Shown here piece after piece: positions 34,861 through 45,746 of a stretch of 64,000 bases of DNA (position 1 is the first letter of the stretch; every line of letters begins with the position of its first letter). Below the pieces are notes generated by a model that saw only the letters and a list, made by a program, of their open reading frames with translations, did not search any database and was not told where the DNA came from. The position numbers and the translations under genes were made by a program. This stretch comes from Fagopyrum homotropicum (Eukaryota > Streptophyta > Magnoliopsida > Caryophyllales > Polygonaceae): positions 126,117,235 to 126,181,234 of the forward strand of contig BSWB01000004.1 in assembly GCA_033239125.1 (NCBI GenBank), written 5' to 3'.

Positions 34861-34924
34861 GATGAGGATTAGGTTAGGCGCTCTCGGGATTGCCATTTTT
34901 CTACAAGTTTTTGGTTACGATATA

Positions 34925-35060
34925 TTCAATTCTGTATGACTAACTGTTCAACTATTTTTGAAATTGTTCAAATATATATCTAATTTTTCAAATATTAATT
35001 TTAATATTCAATTGTTCAAATATATAAAAGTGTTACAAAACTTGGACAAATCACAACCTT
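34925..35060. repeat. TTGTTCAA-type repeat, continuation right of the LINE
   Basis: Repeated AAATTGTTCAAATATAT-like units, similar to 21850-21995 on the other side of the LINE. Confidence 0.6.
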
Positions 35061-35209
35061 GATTTTATATATATAATCAACCTTGCTCCAAAGTTTCGAA
35101 CTTTGGTTAATAGGTTCTCCCTTCCACCCTATTAGCAACATGACAAGTTAGAATTCTTTAGGTTTGTTTTTAAATGTAAAATACATAACATAAATATATT
35201 ATTTTTTAA

Positions 35210-35530
35210 AGTAGCTAATGATCATTAGGGCAGGTTAACGATCATTAGTGTATAGCTAACGTTCTAATAGAACGTATACAAAAATACTATAATGATCGTT
35301 AGATGCAGGATAACATCGTTAAATATATTAACGAATGGTACAAAAATTATATCTAATGAACGTTAACCTACAATTAACGATCGTTAGCCTGCTCTTAACG
35401 ATCATTAGACTATTTTTTTTTTAGCTAACTATCGTGAGCTTGTTATTTTTAAAACTAATGATTGTTAGCCTGTGTTAAGATTGTTAGCTTGTTGCACAAA
35501 TGTATCTAACAATTGTTTATAATGTTTAGC
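35210..35530. repeat. Cluster of TAAYGATCRTTA palindromes
   Basis: About ten copies or variants in 300 bp: a perfect 14-mer CTAATGATCATTAG near 35216, TAACGATCATTA near 35236, a perfect TAACGATCGTTA near 35374, TAACGATCATTA near 35397, and weaker ones to 35490. A separate hairpin ACGTTCTA-A-TAGAACGT lies near 35259. No ORF or host element is recognised. Confidence 0.75.
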
Positions 35531-35748
35531 GAACATAAAAAAGACTAATCGATTCAAGCATCCATAAATATAATATTTTATTTCCTAATTTACTGATCTT
35601 ATTATTAATAGTCAATCTTCTTATTACGATCTAATGTTTCTCCCATAGAAATGCTTATGGTGGTCGTTTAATCTGGAACTTTCGTTCATTAATCTACAGA
35701 CTCATAAAGGTTTTTACTCCCTATTGTAAGAGTGGTTCTCACTTGAAT

Positions 35749-35798
35749 ATGTGTGTGTGTGTATGTGTGTGTGTGTGTGTTTTTGTGTGTGTGTGTGT
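35749..35798. repeat. (GT)n microsatellite
   Basis: TG dinucleotides with two short interruptions. Confidence 0.95.
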
Positions 35799-35839
35799 GA
35801 AAACGGGTGGGCTTAGAGTTAATCTAGGTGGGCTTTAAG

Positions 35840-36281
35840 TGAAAGGGGTCTTAGAGTTAATGTAGAAAGGATCCACAACTATTAGATCAAATAACAATTG
35901 TCCAAATATAACATGAATTTTGTTCAACTAAAAATCATTCAAGTATATTAAAAATTGTTCAAATATGTCAATTGTACAATTATCATTGTTAATTGTTCAA
36001 TTATATGACCAATTGTTGAAGTGTTAATTTATATGTCTAATTGTTCAAATATAACATGTATTTGTTCAACCAAAAATTGTTTAAACATATTCGAAATTGT
36101 TTAACTATATTCAAAATTGTTGAATTATACAACCAATTATCCAAGTGTTAATTTATATGTTCAATTATTCAACTAAATTTTTGTTCAACTATATGACAAA
36201 CTTATATATCTAACAATTTTTAGTTGAACAAATATATGTTATATTTGAATAATTTTTACTTTATTCAATGGTTGTGGATTT

Positions 36282-36282
<1 letters not shown>
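35840..36282. repeat. TTGTTCAA-type repeat, copy C
   Basis: Starts GTCTTAGAGTTAATGTAGAA, then AAAGGATCCACAACTATTAG and many TTGTTCAA or AATTGTTCAA units with ATATGACCAATTGTT spacers. Followed by an AT run. Confidence 0.8.

Positions 36283-36329
<47 letters not shown>
36283..36329. repeat. (AT)n microsatellite
   Basis: Pure TA run of about 46 bp between two copies of the TTGTTCAA repeat. Confidence 0.95.
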
Positions 36330-36332
<3 letters not shown>

Positions 36333-36333
<1 letters not shown>

Positions 36334-36735
36334 TGTGATCAAGTGGAAAGGGGCTTAGGGACAAATTAGAAAGGATACACCACCATTAGATCAAATAAAA
36401 AAATTTCAAATATAAAATGAATTTGTTCAACTAAAAATTATTCAAGTATATTCAAAATTGTTCAAATATGTCAATTGTACAATTATATTGTCAATTGTTT
36501 AACTAAATTCGATGTTCTTCAACTATATTCGAAATTGTACAACTATATGACCAATTGTTTAAGTGTTAATTTATATGTTTAATTGTTCAAATATAACATG
36601 TATTTGTTCAAGCAAAAATTGTTTAAATACATTCGAAATTGTTCAACTATATTCGAAATTGTTGAACTATATAACCAAATGTTCAAGTGTTAATTTATAT
36701 GTCCAATTATTCAACTATATAACCAATTGTTCAGG
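36333..36735. repeat. TTGTTCAA-type repeat, copy D
   Basis: Same block order as copy C: GGGGCTTAGGGACAAATTAG, AGGATACACCACCATTAGAT, AATTTGTTCAACTAAAAATT. The right end abuts a LINE fragment. Confidence 0.8.
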
Positions 36736-37600
36736 AAGTATTCCTACCGCATTCGTACTTCCATAGACAGGTACCTTTTAGATATTTTTCTTCTATTATT
36801 CTCACCCAAAAATTATTTGGCTCAACCATGATTTTCCATAGGAGTTTCATTTGCAACGCTTTATTCATATCTTCAGTTTTCCTAATGACTGTACTGCCAA
36901 GATTTCTTGGTTTATAGATCTTATCCCAACTGATGAGTGGAGGGAAGTGAGGTTCCTTATTCCAAAATAAATTTCTACTTATCCGATCTAGTTCGTTATG
37001 AATTTTGGTGTAGAGCATGAAAGCCTGTAAATAAAACTAGGTTTGGCGTTTAAGGTTGTCCTTCCCTCTTGTGAGAGAGACAATACTTTCCATTTTGTAA
37101 GTTGTTGTTTTGATTTCAATATAATCAAATTGAATATATCCTTATTTACTCTCTTGTTGATCACCGGACACCCAAGATATTGCTCATTGGATCGTGTAAT
37201 TTCGAGTTGTGGTTGTAATGTTCTTTTTTGATGAAGTCAATATTAGATTTAGTTTGGAATGTGAATTAAATGATAATTATTACTTGCCTAGATGTACCGC
37301 AATAATTTGTGAGGACCGTGCGAAATTTGTTACTTGTTTCAGTTGTTGCCTTGTAAAATATAATAATATCATCCGCAAAACTAGAAAAGAAATTGACCCA
37401 TTTTTCATGATTGAGAAACCTATAGAGTTTGGGTTTTTAGTGCATGCTTTTTTATGTTCTTAGCCAGTAAAATTGTAATTGATGTTACTATAGTAATAAG
37501 GGCTTCAATTGTATTCATTGAGTTTAGTTTCATAAGTTTGAGTACTATTATGGGCTTGACCATATCCATTTTTGCTAAATATCCATTAATTAAGTAGGAC
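36731..37600 (-). pseudogene. Second LINE fragment, RT region
   Basis: On the minus strand, the catalytic box FADDIII is readable near 37384-37360. Downstream, the frame 37018-36731 has ELDRISRNLFWNKE, SWDKIYKPRNLG and NKALQMKLLWKI, the hallmark stretch after the RT of plant LINEs. Sequence between is full of stops. No endonuclease, RNase H or poly(A) tail is seen, and it differs from the LINE at 21996-34900. Confidence 0.82.

Positions 37601-37602
<2 letters not shown>

Positions 37603-37645
<43 letters not shown>
37603..37645. repeat. (AT)n microsatellite
   Basis: Pure TA run of about 42 bp. Confidence 0.95.
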
Positions 37646-37648
<3 letters not shown>

Positions 37649-37739
37649 TGTTATTATCTTCTAATGAATTAATATTTTTTCAATATGTAGTTAATTAATT
37701 ATATTTATCAATAAACTGAAATCATAAAAGCAAGACTTT

Positions 37740-38723
37740 GGCCGTGTTTAGTTAAATGGTTGCGGTTTTCGGTGGTTGTGGTTGTGGTTGCGGTTGTGGT
37801 AATATACGAGTGTTTTCGAGATTTGTGGTTTATAGAAAAACTATCGAATATGTGTTTAGTTAAATAGTTCGGAATTAGTGTTTATTTTTGTTAAAGACCA
37901 AATTACCCTTACATAAATTATCAGCAAATAACCAAAACAGAAATAGATGGATCTTCCTGTTCTTCCCCATGCTACCTGAAAATGACAATGAACCAGCAAA
38001 GTAAGGTTGAAGTTCAAAATTGAAATCGATAGCCTCTTTCCCTCTTATATTCATCTCTCAATTTTTCATTGAAAGCATGAATTTTGATTTGCCTCTCAAT
38101 TTTTCATTGAAATCATAACCATGTATTAGTTTTGATTTTGTTTTATTGAAATCAAAAAAAGAGAAACTTCGATCTTCATCTTCGATCTTCCATGGTTGCG
38201 GAGAGCAAGGAGCAAATGGATTGCACAGAAGAAATGGAGCAAATGAATACAGGAGAGGAAGAAGAGAAAACAGAGAAGAGAAGGAGCAAATGGATGAAGA
38301 TCGAAGATGGTGGTGTCCAAAATTAGGGTTAAACAATCTTCCATGGCCAACAAATCTAAGATCCTCGAAGGAAGAGGAGCCGAAAAAGAAAAGTAAAAGA
38401 GGACAAGCACTTGGCAAAAATGGCTACTCGAGAATCTTCCATGGTTGCGGAGAGCAAGGAAGAAGACGATGAAAGAGAACTCTCTTGTGTATCGGGAGAG
38501 AAGAATAATGAGGAGAAACAAGGGGCATCGTTGGTATCAGAAACTGCAGAAACTCCAAAAACCTTGCTCAGAAAGGTTCCAAAAATGTGGTTTCTGCAAC
38601 TCAAAAACCACCCATCAAAACACTACACGGAACCACAAATCCACAACTAAACACCTACACTTTCTAACCCTTTATAACCCTAAACTAAAAAAAAACCCAC
38701 AAACCCTACAACTAAACACAGCC
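37740..38723. mobile_element. Small TIR DNA element (PIF/Harbinger- or hAT-like, non-autonomous)
   Basis: The ends are inverted: GGCCGTGTTTAGTT at 37740 and AACTAAACACAGCC at 38710-38723, one mismatch in 14. Subterminal copies of GTGTTTAGTT recur inside both ends (about 37852 and near 38645). Inside, the phrase CTTCCATGGTTGCGGAGAGC occurs twice (about 38189 and 38430). The inner ORFs (38146-38472, 38411-38650) are Lys/Glu-rich and unrecognised; no transposase is seen. Target duplication is unclear, so the superfamily is uncertain. Confidence 0.65.
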
Positions 38724-38969
38724 TTTTAGTTGTTATACTTTTTCAGAACAAATATTTTGAGTTTCACAGCTGTATATATTTAATAGACTTTCCTAATGTT
38801 TATGTTAACTGATAAATTAAATTTTATATTATTGTGTATATATATTTTTCATTAAAAAATCATGTTTACGAAAATAAAATATTTATAATACATAAAAATA
38901 AACTTTGAATTGTGTGTTAAATTCTTTATCAATATAAAACTAAAAAAAAAACTTTAAAAAATATTCTTC
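38724..38969. other. AT-rich spacer
   Basis: No gene or recognised element; A/T homopolymers. Confidence 0.6.
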
Positions 38970-38996
38970 AAACAACCCCGTGCAAGGCACACTAGT
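38970..38996 (+). other. Helitron-like 3' end
   Basis: The short hairpin GTGC-AAG-GCAC is followed by CTAG at 38992-38995 and then T, the pattern of Helitron 3' termini. It sits 212 bp before the acyltransferase start codon. The matching 5' end was not identified. Confidence 0.55.
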
Positions 38997-39207
38997 TAGG
39001 TTTGAACTTGAAGAGTACCAAAACATACTAACCAATAAAACATTGATAGTAAAAAATAAAAAATGAAAAAATGGAGGTGAGCAGAGATGCAGATCGACGT
39101 CAAAAGTCAAAACCAGTTAAATATATGAACTCACATCTTACGAATCTTATCCTCCGACGAAATCGAGTGAACTGCCGGCGAAAGACTGATCGGAGGGAGC
39201 TAACTAA

Positions 39208-40389
39208 ATGGAGAGCGAGATAGCCAACTTCATCAAAGTATGGATAACAGCAACTCTCTCCGGAAGCTACTGCTACGCTCTTTCAAAGTCAACCTCAAAG
39301 GGCCTCCTCCGGCTCCTCCTAGTACTCCCGGTAGCCGCCGTGTTCGCCGCCGCACCCTACTCTCTATCCTCATGTCACCTGGGCGGGATCACCTGGTTCT
39401 TCCTCGCCTGGCTGGGCATCTCCAAGCTCATCCTCTTCTCGTTCGGATCGGGACCTCTCTCTGAAAATCTTCAACTCTCCCTCCCGGACTTCTTATGCAT
39501 TCTACTCCTCCCCATCAAGCTCAAACAACCTCGATCCGACCCGGAACCGGAGGATCTTAAGGTCAACGGCCGGAGCAACAGTGGGTCCCGCTTCTGGAGG
39601 TGTGCTCTATTTGGGGTGAAGCTAGTGGGATTTGGCTGCGTCGTTGAAGCGTATAATCACAGGGAGGCAATGTCTTTTGTGGCCTTATTGGCACTCTATT
39701 GTTGCCACATTTACTTGGCTTTGGACATCGTCCTCGTTGTTAGCGGCCTCGTTGCTCGCGGCTCCCTCGACATCGCCCCTCAGGCTGATGAACCGTACTT
39801 GACCACCTCTTTGCAAGACTTTTGGGGCCGGAGGTAACCTTTCGTAACTATAATATCCGAACCAGTTGAGCTTGATATATTCATGTTAGAACTTTTTTGG
39901 TGTATTGAAGGTGGTTGATATATTCATGTTAGAACTTTTTTGGTGTATTGAAGGTGGAATCTAATGGTGTCGGACATTTTGCGACAAACGGTCTATGATC
40001 CAATACGTAGATTTGCTACGCCCCTCGTCGGAAGGATATTAGCAACGTTGATCGGTGTACTTGCATCCTTCCTAGTGTCCGGCCTCATGCACGAGTGGGT
40101 TTTCTACTATTTTACGCGTGTCACCCCCACGTGGGAGGTGACATGGTTCTTCGTCTTGCACGGGGTGTGTCTAGTCATCGAGGTGGCGATCAAGACGGCA
40201 GTCTCCGGCAAGTTGAGGCTCCACCGAGCAATTTCGGGGCCTTTAACCCTTGGGTTTGTGGCAATTACCGCGATTTGGTTGTTCTTCCCACAACTATTGA
40301 GAAATGAAGTACATGAAAAGGTCATTGAGGAGTATGCCATGGTTGGAACATTCCTAAAGAGGAATTTTCTTCACTTGTTCAGACGTTGA
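39208..40389 (+). CDS. Wax-synthase-like / sterol O-acyltransferase-like MBOAT protein
   Basis: A membrane-bound O-acyltransferase of the plant wax synthase-like group, expected in the ER, joining an acyl-CoA to a long-chain alcohol or a sterol. Two exons: 39208-39833 and 39954-40389, with GT at 39834 and AG at 39952-39953, giving 353 residues, the usual family length. Hydrophobic segments fill the N-terminal 80 residues and alternate to the end. The diagnostic block SLQDFWGRRWNLMV spans the splice (residues 201-214), and the MBOAT histidine is H255 in SGLMHEWVF. A 43-bp tandem duplication doubles the 3' splice site. Substrate cannot be told from sequence; sterol acyltransferase ASAT1 is a close alternative to wax synthase. 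Confidence 0.93.
39834..39953 (+). other. Acyltransferase intron with a 43-bp tandem duplication of its 3' end
   Basis: The unit 39872-39914 is repeated exactly at 39915-39957. Each copy ends TATTGAAGGTGG, so two identical acceptor sites exist (AG at 39909-39910 and 39952-39953). Use of the upstream site would add 43 nt and meet TAG after seven codons. Confidence 0.9.
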
Positions 40390-40543
40390 TCAACTATGAT
40401 TTGATAATACCAAAAAACATGTTCATTTTTTTTTATTACAGCCAAGAACTTGAGTAATAATCAACCCAAGACACTGTGTACTCCTTCGCCAAAAAAATTG
40501 TGGTTTTTCTGTCTAGAGCTAGGAAAGTGCAGAGCATGGCTGA

Positions 40544-43500
40544 TCACTTTTCACTGCTTTTCTCAACCATCTTAATAAAATTGCTTACGATCATCTTCCC
40601 TTCTGTAGTTATGATGCTTTCGGGATGAAACTGGACGCCCTGCAATGTCAACGGTACATGAGCGTTAAGTATGTTAAACCGTTGAACTGATCCAAAAGAA
40701 TAGATGAAGAATAACACTATTTCATCTGCCATGACTGCGACGTTGTGTGTCCTTAGTAGAGGAGTTACCTGCAAGTGCTTGTACTTCTTGTGGCGAGCAG
40801 CCATAATGAGCCCGTCTTCGGTCCATGCAGTGACCTCAAGTTCTTCAGAAGGGAAACTGTCCTTATCAATCACAAGACTGTGATATCTACCAACCACGAA
40901 AGGGCTGAAACCAAAAGAATTGAGGTTACATATAACAGCAATCGAGAAACAAGGACCACACGTTTAGTTCAAAATTAAACCCTTTTCGTATTGATATAAG
41001 AACACAAATTCTCTAACATATACGTACTTTGGCAATCCTGCAAATAAGCCGTCATGCCCCTTCTCATCATAATATACAAGTGAACTTTTTCCGTGCATGA
41101 CTCCATTGGGTGCACGGACAATCTTCCCTGCATTTACATGAGATTTACTGTAAGAACGGAATTCCTGCTACGAGAACATAAAAGGCAGAAACAAGCATGA
41201 ACTACAGTATCTCGATATCTCGTAACCCCCAACCTTGGGTGTAAATTAGTCATTACTTGATTAGATACTACCAACCTCTTCTAAATACGCTTCTTCAGGA
41301 ACAAACGTGCATAATTTAGAGATTTCCAATTATTTGTTTCCCATAATACAGAAATCAAGTACTTCATGGAGAACCACAACCTTCCTTGTCAGATTAGAAG
41401 CAAAAAAATTATGTAATCATTCAATTCATACTTGTTGGATACATGAATCCATCAAATGAAATAAGTTGCTTTGACGAGTGGTTATTCTCATATAGTAATA
41501 TTATTTATCCTCTAACCTGGGTGAAACGAATTCTGATCCTAATGATGTAACTTCGGGTAAGGAATATCACTAAACAGACTTCTCTGCATAACCTAAATTC
41601 CAAAAATCTTATTCTAGTTTAAGTTCCCAAGATCATACTGCTTTTCTTTACACAACGTATGGTAGATTTGTCGATAGCTTGTGCCCCCTGAATACGAAGC
41701 AATGAATATAACGATCTAACTAAATTAAGATATTCTCTAGAACAGACATAAATACCTCCAAAAGCCTCTCCAATGCACTGCAGCCCCATACAAACCCCAA
41801 ACAGAGGCACAGTTGCGCCAAGTTCTAATACAGTTTGCAACGATATTCCTGAATCCTGTGGAGTACCTGCCAAAAATATGGAAAAATATAGACATTTTCT
41901 CTGTACTAGTGGCGATAGAAGTGCGCTGTTAATAATAGTATAAGTCAGAATTAAGGGTAAGTAGTCCAGAAGAATACAACAAGTATGAATTATGAACATT
42001 ACTAGTTTCTATCAAACACTTCAAAATGAAAAGTTTGCAAGAAAATTATTACCTGGTCCCGGGGATATGAGCAATCCTCTTGGGTTTTTCCTGAATGAGA
42101 AATATCAAATACGAACATATCAACACGGAAGTAGAAAAAAATCAAAAATAAATAAATTAAGCTCATGTTTTCCAAAAAATTTAATCTTTAAGGTGTATAC
42201 ATAAATTGATCTTCACCTTTTCAATTCATCCACAGAGAGCTCATCATTGCGGTACACCACAAATGAATGTCCGAGTTCACCGATATACTTCAAAGAAACA
42301 ATCACGAGCATTGAACTATTAGGAACATCTCATGAGACTTTTACAGGAATGATTGCTTTTAAATGGGGAAGCTCATATAGGTAAGGAGAAAACTACCCTA
42401 AACCCACTTGGGTGTATATATTACAAAATCATAATTGTTAAGCAAAGAACATTAAGTCCGCATCAGAACGGAGCTGGTAGGATTATTCACAAATAGTAAT
42501 CAACAAATAAGTGAACTAGTGAGAAACGTTGTTTCTGCTTGTGTTACCAGAAAAATGACTAAATGCATCTGAATCACTAGCAAACAAAGAGATTCTACTT
42601 GTTCTGCTGGTTGACATCCTAAAAAATCTTATAGAACAATTCTAATTTGTACTTTCAAGTGAAAACCAGACTATGAATTTTGTCATTCCACTATGTAGCA
42701 TTCAATCTTCTTCCCCTTTCTTTTTCTTTCTATGTGTTCACAACATAACTTCAATTTGGTGGATATAAGTCATTTTCTGAAGATCTGTCATGCCTTTGCT
42801 TACACAAAAAATGCAAATATCACATAAGACGTGCACATTCATTCATAGACCCCATCTTTATTGCTACCAACCAATTCTTTACATAGGTCGGTCGGTGGAT
42901 CCAGAATTCCAGCTAAACAAAGAGAATTGTCTAAGTACCACGAGTTACTCTTTCGAAAAGTGTAGAATTGTGCACTTCTACTGTATAGTAATTTTTCTTT
43001 CATTTTATAGATGTAAAAACTGCATACTTTAGTAAAATACACATTTTTGTTATTTTATAAAAAGCAGAATTTTATTTTATTTTTTAAAAAACGTAGTTCA
43101 TATTTTTCAGCACTTTTTGTGATTCACATTTTTCATGATGATAGAGTTTCTCACCAAAACCTCTCTTGAAATGTGTCTACCTCAGTCATTGTCATCAAGC
43201 ACCTAAAGCCTAAATACCCAGATTATATTTGAATCACAGATCCAGACTACTACTGCCAACAGTTAAGCTATGAATTGACATTGAGACAAGGAATTAAAAT
43301 ACAAAAGAAAAGACACCTGACAGAGATTGTAGGTAAAACTATCATAATTATCGATGACGATTATAGGGCTTTTAATCTCCTTATCGGCAGACCCCACCAG
43401 CTTCGAATTGTCAATTGTAAGCGCAGCCGAGGCCTTGATGGAGAGACTCAAACCCTTGGAGAAAGTAGGATTATTAAATCCGCCTGCCAAACAGAAAACC

Positions 43501-43683
43501 CTAAAAATTAGAGCTTGCAGAAAATCAGAAAACGCTAATCAGAGAAGAGCGAAATAACGAAAAAGAAAGTGGGGGATTACGAGAAGTTGGGGGTTTGAGG
43601 AGAAGACGGCTGATGGGCTGAGACCGGTGAGATACAGAAGGGTTTGGGCGAGCGAGAGGATGGTGAGAGAAAGTGGTCGCCAT
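40544..43683 (-). CDS. ASB: Anthranilate synthase beta subunit, chloroplast (glutamine amidotransferase)
   Basis: It supplies ammonia from glutamine to the alpha subunit, the first committed step of tryptophan synthesis in plastids. Eight exons on the minus strand: 43683-43581, 43483-43317, 42287-42217, 42090-42053, 41866-41756, 41127-41028, 40904-40769, 40639-40544. All junctions are GT/AG and phases match, giving 273 residues. The N-terminus (MATTFSHHPL, rich in Ser, Pro, Arg) is a transit peptide. IIVIDNYDSFTYN opens the class-I GATase domain; the nucleophile is C152 (GVCMGLQ) and the other triad members are H247 and E249 (FHPES). An in-frame upstream Met at 43746 exists; I prefer 43683 because it gives a normal transit peptide. 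It converges with the acyltransferase. Confidence 0.96.
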
Positions 43684-44795
43684 GAGAGTGAAGAGATTGA
43701 TAGCTCTACTACAGATTTGGTTGAAGCCTGCAAATGGGTTTTGCAAAGGGGACGAGTATTGGGTCGATTTAAAAAGGGGATAGCATCTGCGTATGGAAGA
43801 ACTGTGGATGCAAGAGCATTAACCACACGTGAACCAGAATCAGTAGAGGCTACATTTCCTGTTTTGTCGATCCTCTGAATATTCTAGGTTTGACAAAGCA
43901 GTTGTTCGGACATTCATGATTCATGAATCTGATCAAATTTGCCCCAACTTTTTCATTATGATGACAAGCGGTGTGACTCGTCTATACATCCTTTTCTACA
44001 AATTAGGGAGGAAGAACATTTCAAGGGACTATTTTATTAAATTTGTATTTGTTGTGTTCGGTTCACCCAGATTAATTTGTACGAAGATTATCGAACCCAA
44101 CACTTGTTTTCCTTAAGATTTTGAATTTCATATTCTTATTTGCAAGGATGTTTCAGAGTGGACTACCTCTAGGAGATAGATTAACCTAACCGTTTTCCGT
44201 TTTTAAAAAAAAAAAATTGTATGAAATTATTTAAGAGGATTGTAACTTATAAGGGAATGAAATTATAAAAAAAAAAAAAAAAAAAAAAAGTTAATCCGAT
44301 GGATCATTTGGATGATTTGGGAGATTATTACGGTTTATCTCATTTCTACCTCTACATCTTCCTTTAGCTTTTTCGTAATTTTAGCCATAATAATCTCCCT
44401 TCGTATCAAACACCTACTAGATAATTTTTTTTCATCTCCATAAAACATCTACTATTTTCATCCCTTGATCTTCACCTTCATCTTCATTTACGATCATTTC
44501 GTCTTACCAAACGGACCTTTAATTGTATTCTCTTAAAATTTTTAGGTCCGTTTCATATACTCCGCTTATTAACGTGGACAAATGATATCAAATATCAGGC
44601 ATATTCATATGTATTTGAAATAGAAATAAGATTGGTATATATGGACGATGCTAAGAATTGTCTATATTGATATTGTGTATCGTGTAGTCGATAGATTATA
44701 ATGAAAGCATCATCTCGTTAGAGCAGTATGATGGTTTGTGTTGATTTGCTTAATCGATTTGAGAATTATCTACATTGATACACATATTTTTTTTT
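43684..44795. other. Upstream region of ASB and AT-rich spacer
   Basis: The first few hundred bases are the likely ASB promoter on the minus strand; no clear TATA box was fixed. A block near 44160-44200 (AGGAGATAGATTAACCTAAC) resembles 62756-62790 before the phosphatase gene. Poly(A) runs at 44206 and 44268. No gene is seen. Confidence 0.5.
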
Positions 44796-45108
44796 AAGGA
44801 TTTTTCCTCTTGGTGCCATCAAGGTTTGGACTTTCCTCTTGGTATCCACTAATTTTCAAAATTCCTCTTGGTACCCTTAAGGTTTCATTTATTTCCTCTT
44901 TATACCCATTCTTAATATATTACATTAAAATTCATTATAAAATAATAAAAAAAATTAGAAAAATAAATTTAAAATAAATTATGACCTCGTTAAATTTAAT
45001 TAATATATTTATAATAGAAATAGTATATATATTTATTTTTTTATTTTATGAAATAAATATATTTTTTTTTTTGAATTAAAATATTTTTTCTTACTTTTTA
45101 CTTTCGAT

Positions 45109-45139
<31 letters not shown>

Positions 45140-45746
45140 ATTAAATAAAAAAACATTTTTTTGAAATTTTATTAAGAGTCTAGAGAATTAAAATATAATC
45201 AAACTTTATTTATTTTGAATTTAAATTTTATATAACTTATATTAATTCGAAAATTTTAAAAAATTATGTTTTTTAATTTTAAGATTAAGGAAAAGTATAT
45301 TATAAAAAATTAATAAATTAACACATAAAAAAATAATATTGTTATTTTCAAATTAAAATAAATTATAGAAAATTAACTTCAAAAAAAAACTATATGTTTT
45401 ATTTTCTGGACTCTTAACAAAAATAAAAAAAATTATTTTTGATTTATTTTAGTTTAAAAATAAAAATAATCTTTATTTTACTTTACTTTTTTTAATTAGA
45501 AAAATATTTTAAAAAATACTATTATTATAAATTTATTAGTTTAAAATGTAATGAGGTCATAATCGATTTTAAATTTATTTTTCTAATTTTTATTATTATT
45601 TTATAATGAATTTTAATGTAATATATTAAGAATGGGTATAAAGAGCAAACAAATGGAAACTTGATGGCACCAAGAGGAATTTTAAAACTTAATGAATACT
45701 AAGAGAAAAAGTTCAAACCTTGATGACACCAAGAGGAAAAATCCTT
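44796..45746. mobile_element. Fold-back element with about 200-bp terminal inverted repeats
   Basis: 44796 to about 45000 and 45540-45746 are long inverted repeats. The ends are AAGGATTTTTCCTCTTGGTG and its complement, and the inner limit is near TTATGACCTCGTT. Within each arm TTCCTCTTGGTACC-like units repeat three times. The middle is extremely AT-rich without an ORF. The arm length fits a Mutator-like or fold-back MITE. T-runs at both sides hide the target duplication. Confidence 0.82.

Larger units (their letters stand above)
21996..34900 (-). mobile_element. L1-type LINE (non-LTR retrotransposon), interrupted by element 2
   Basis: Reading the minus strand: ORF1 with a CCHC knuckle (about 34860-33540), then ORF2 with an AP-type endonuclease, reverse transcriptase, zinc-binding region and a C-terminal plant-type RNase H (26182-22102), and a poly(A) tail seen as poly(T) at 21996-22005. 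The LINE is about 5.8 kb once the 7,075-bp insertion at 26438-33512 is removed. That insertion lies between ORF1 and ORF2. Both ORFs have many stops and shifts, so it is dead. The 5' end near 34900 is approximate and no target duplication is clear. Confidence 0.92.

Noticed and set aside
35749..35798. Regulatory Z-DNA site at the GT run
   Set aside because: Just a microsatellite next to repeats, no gene nearby.
43525..43746. Upstream in-frame Met for ASB
   Set aside because: The Met at 43683 gives a normal transit peptide and total length of 273 residues; the upstream extension adds unlike sequence.
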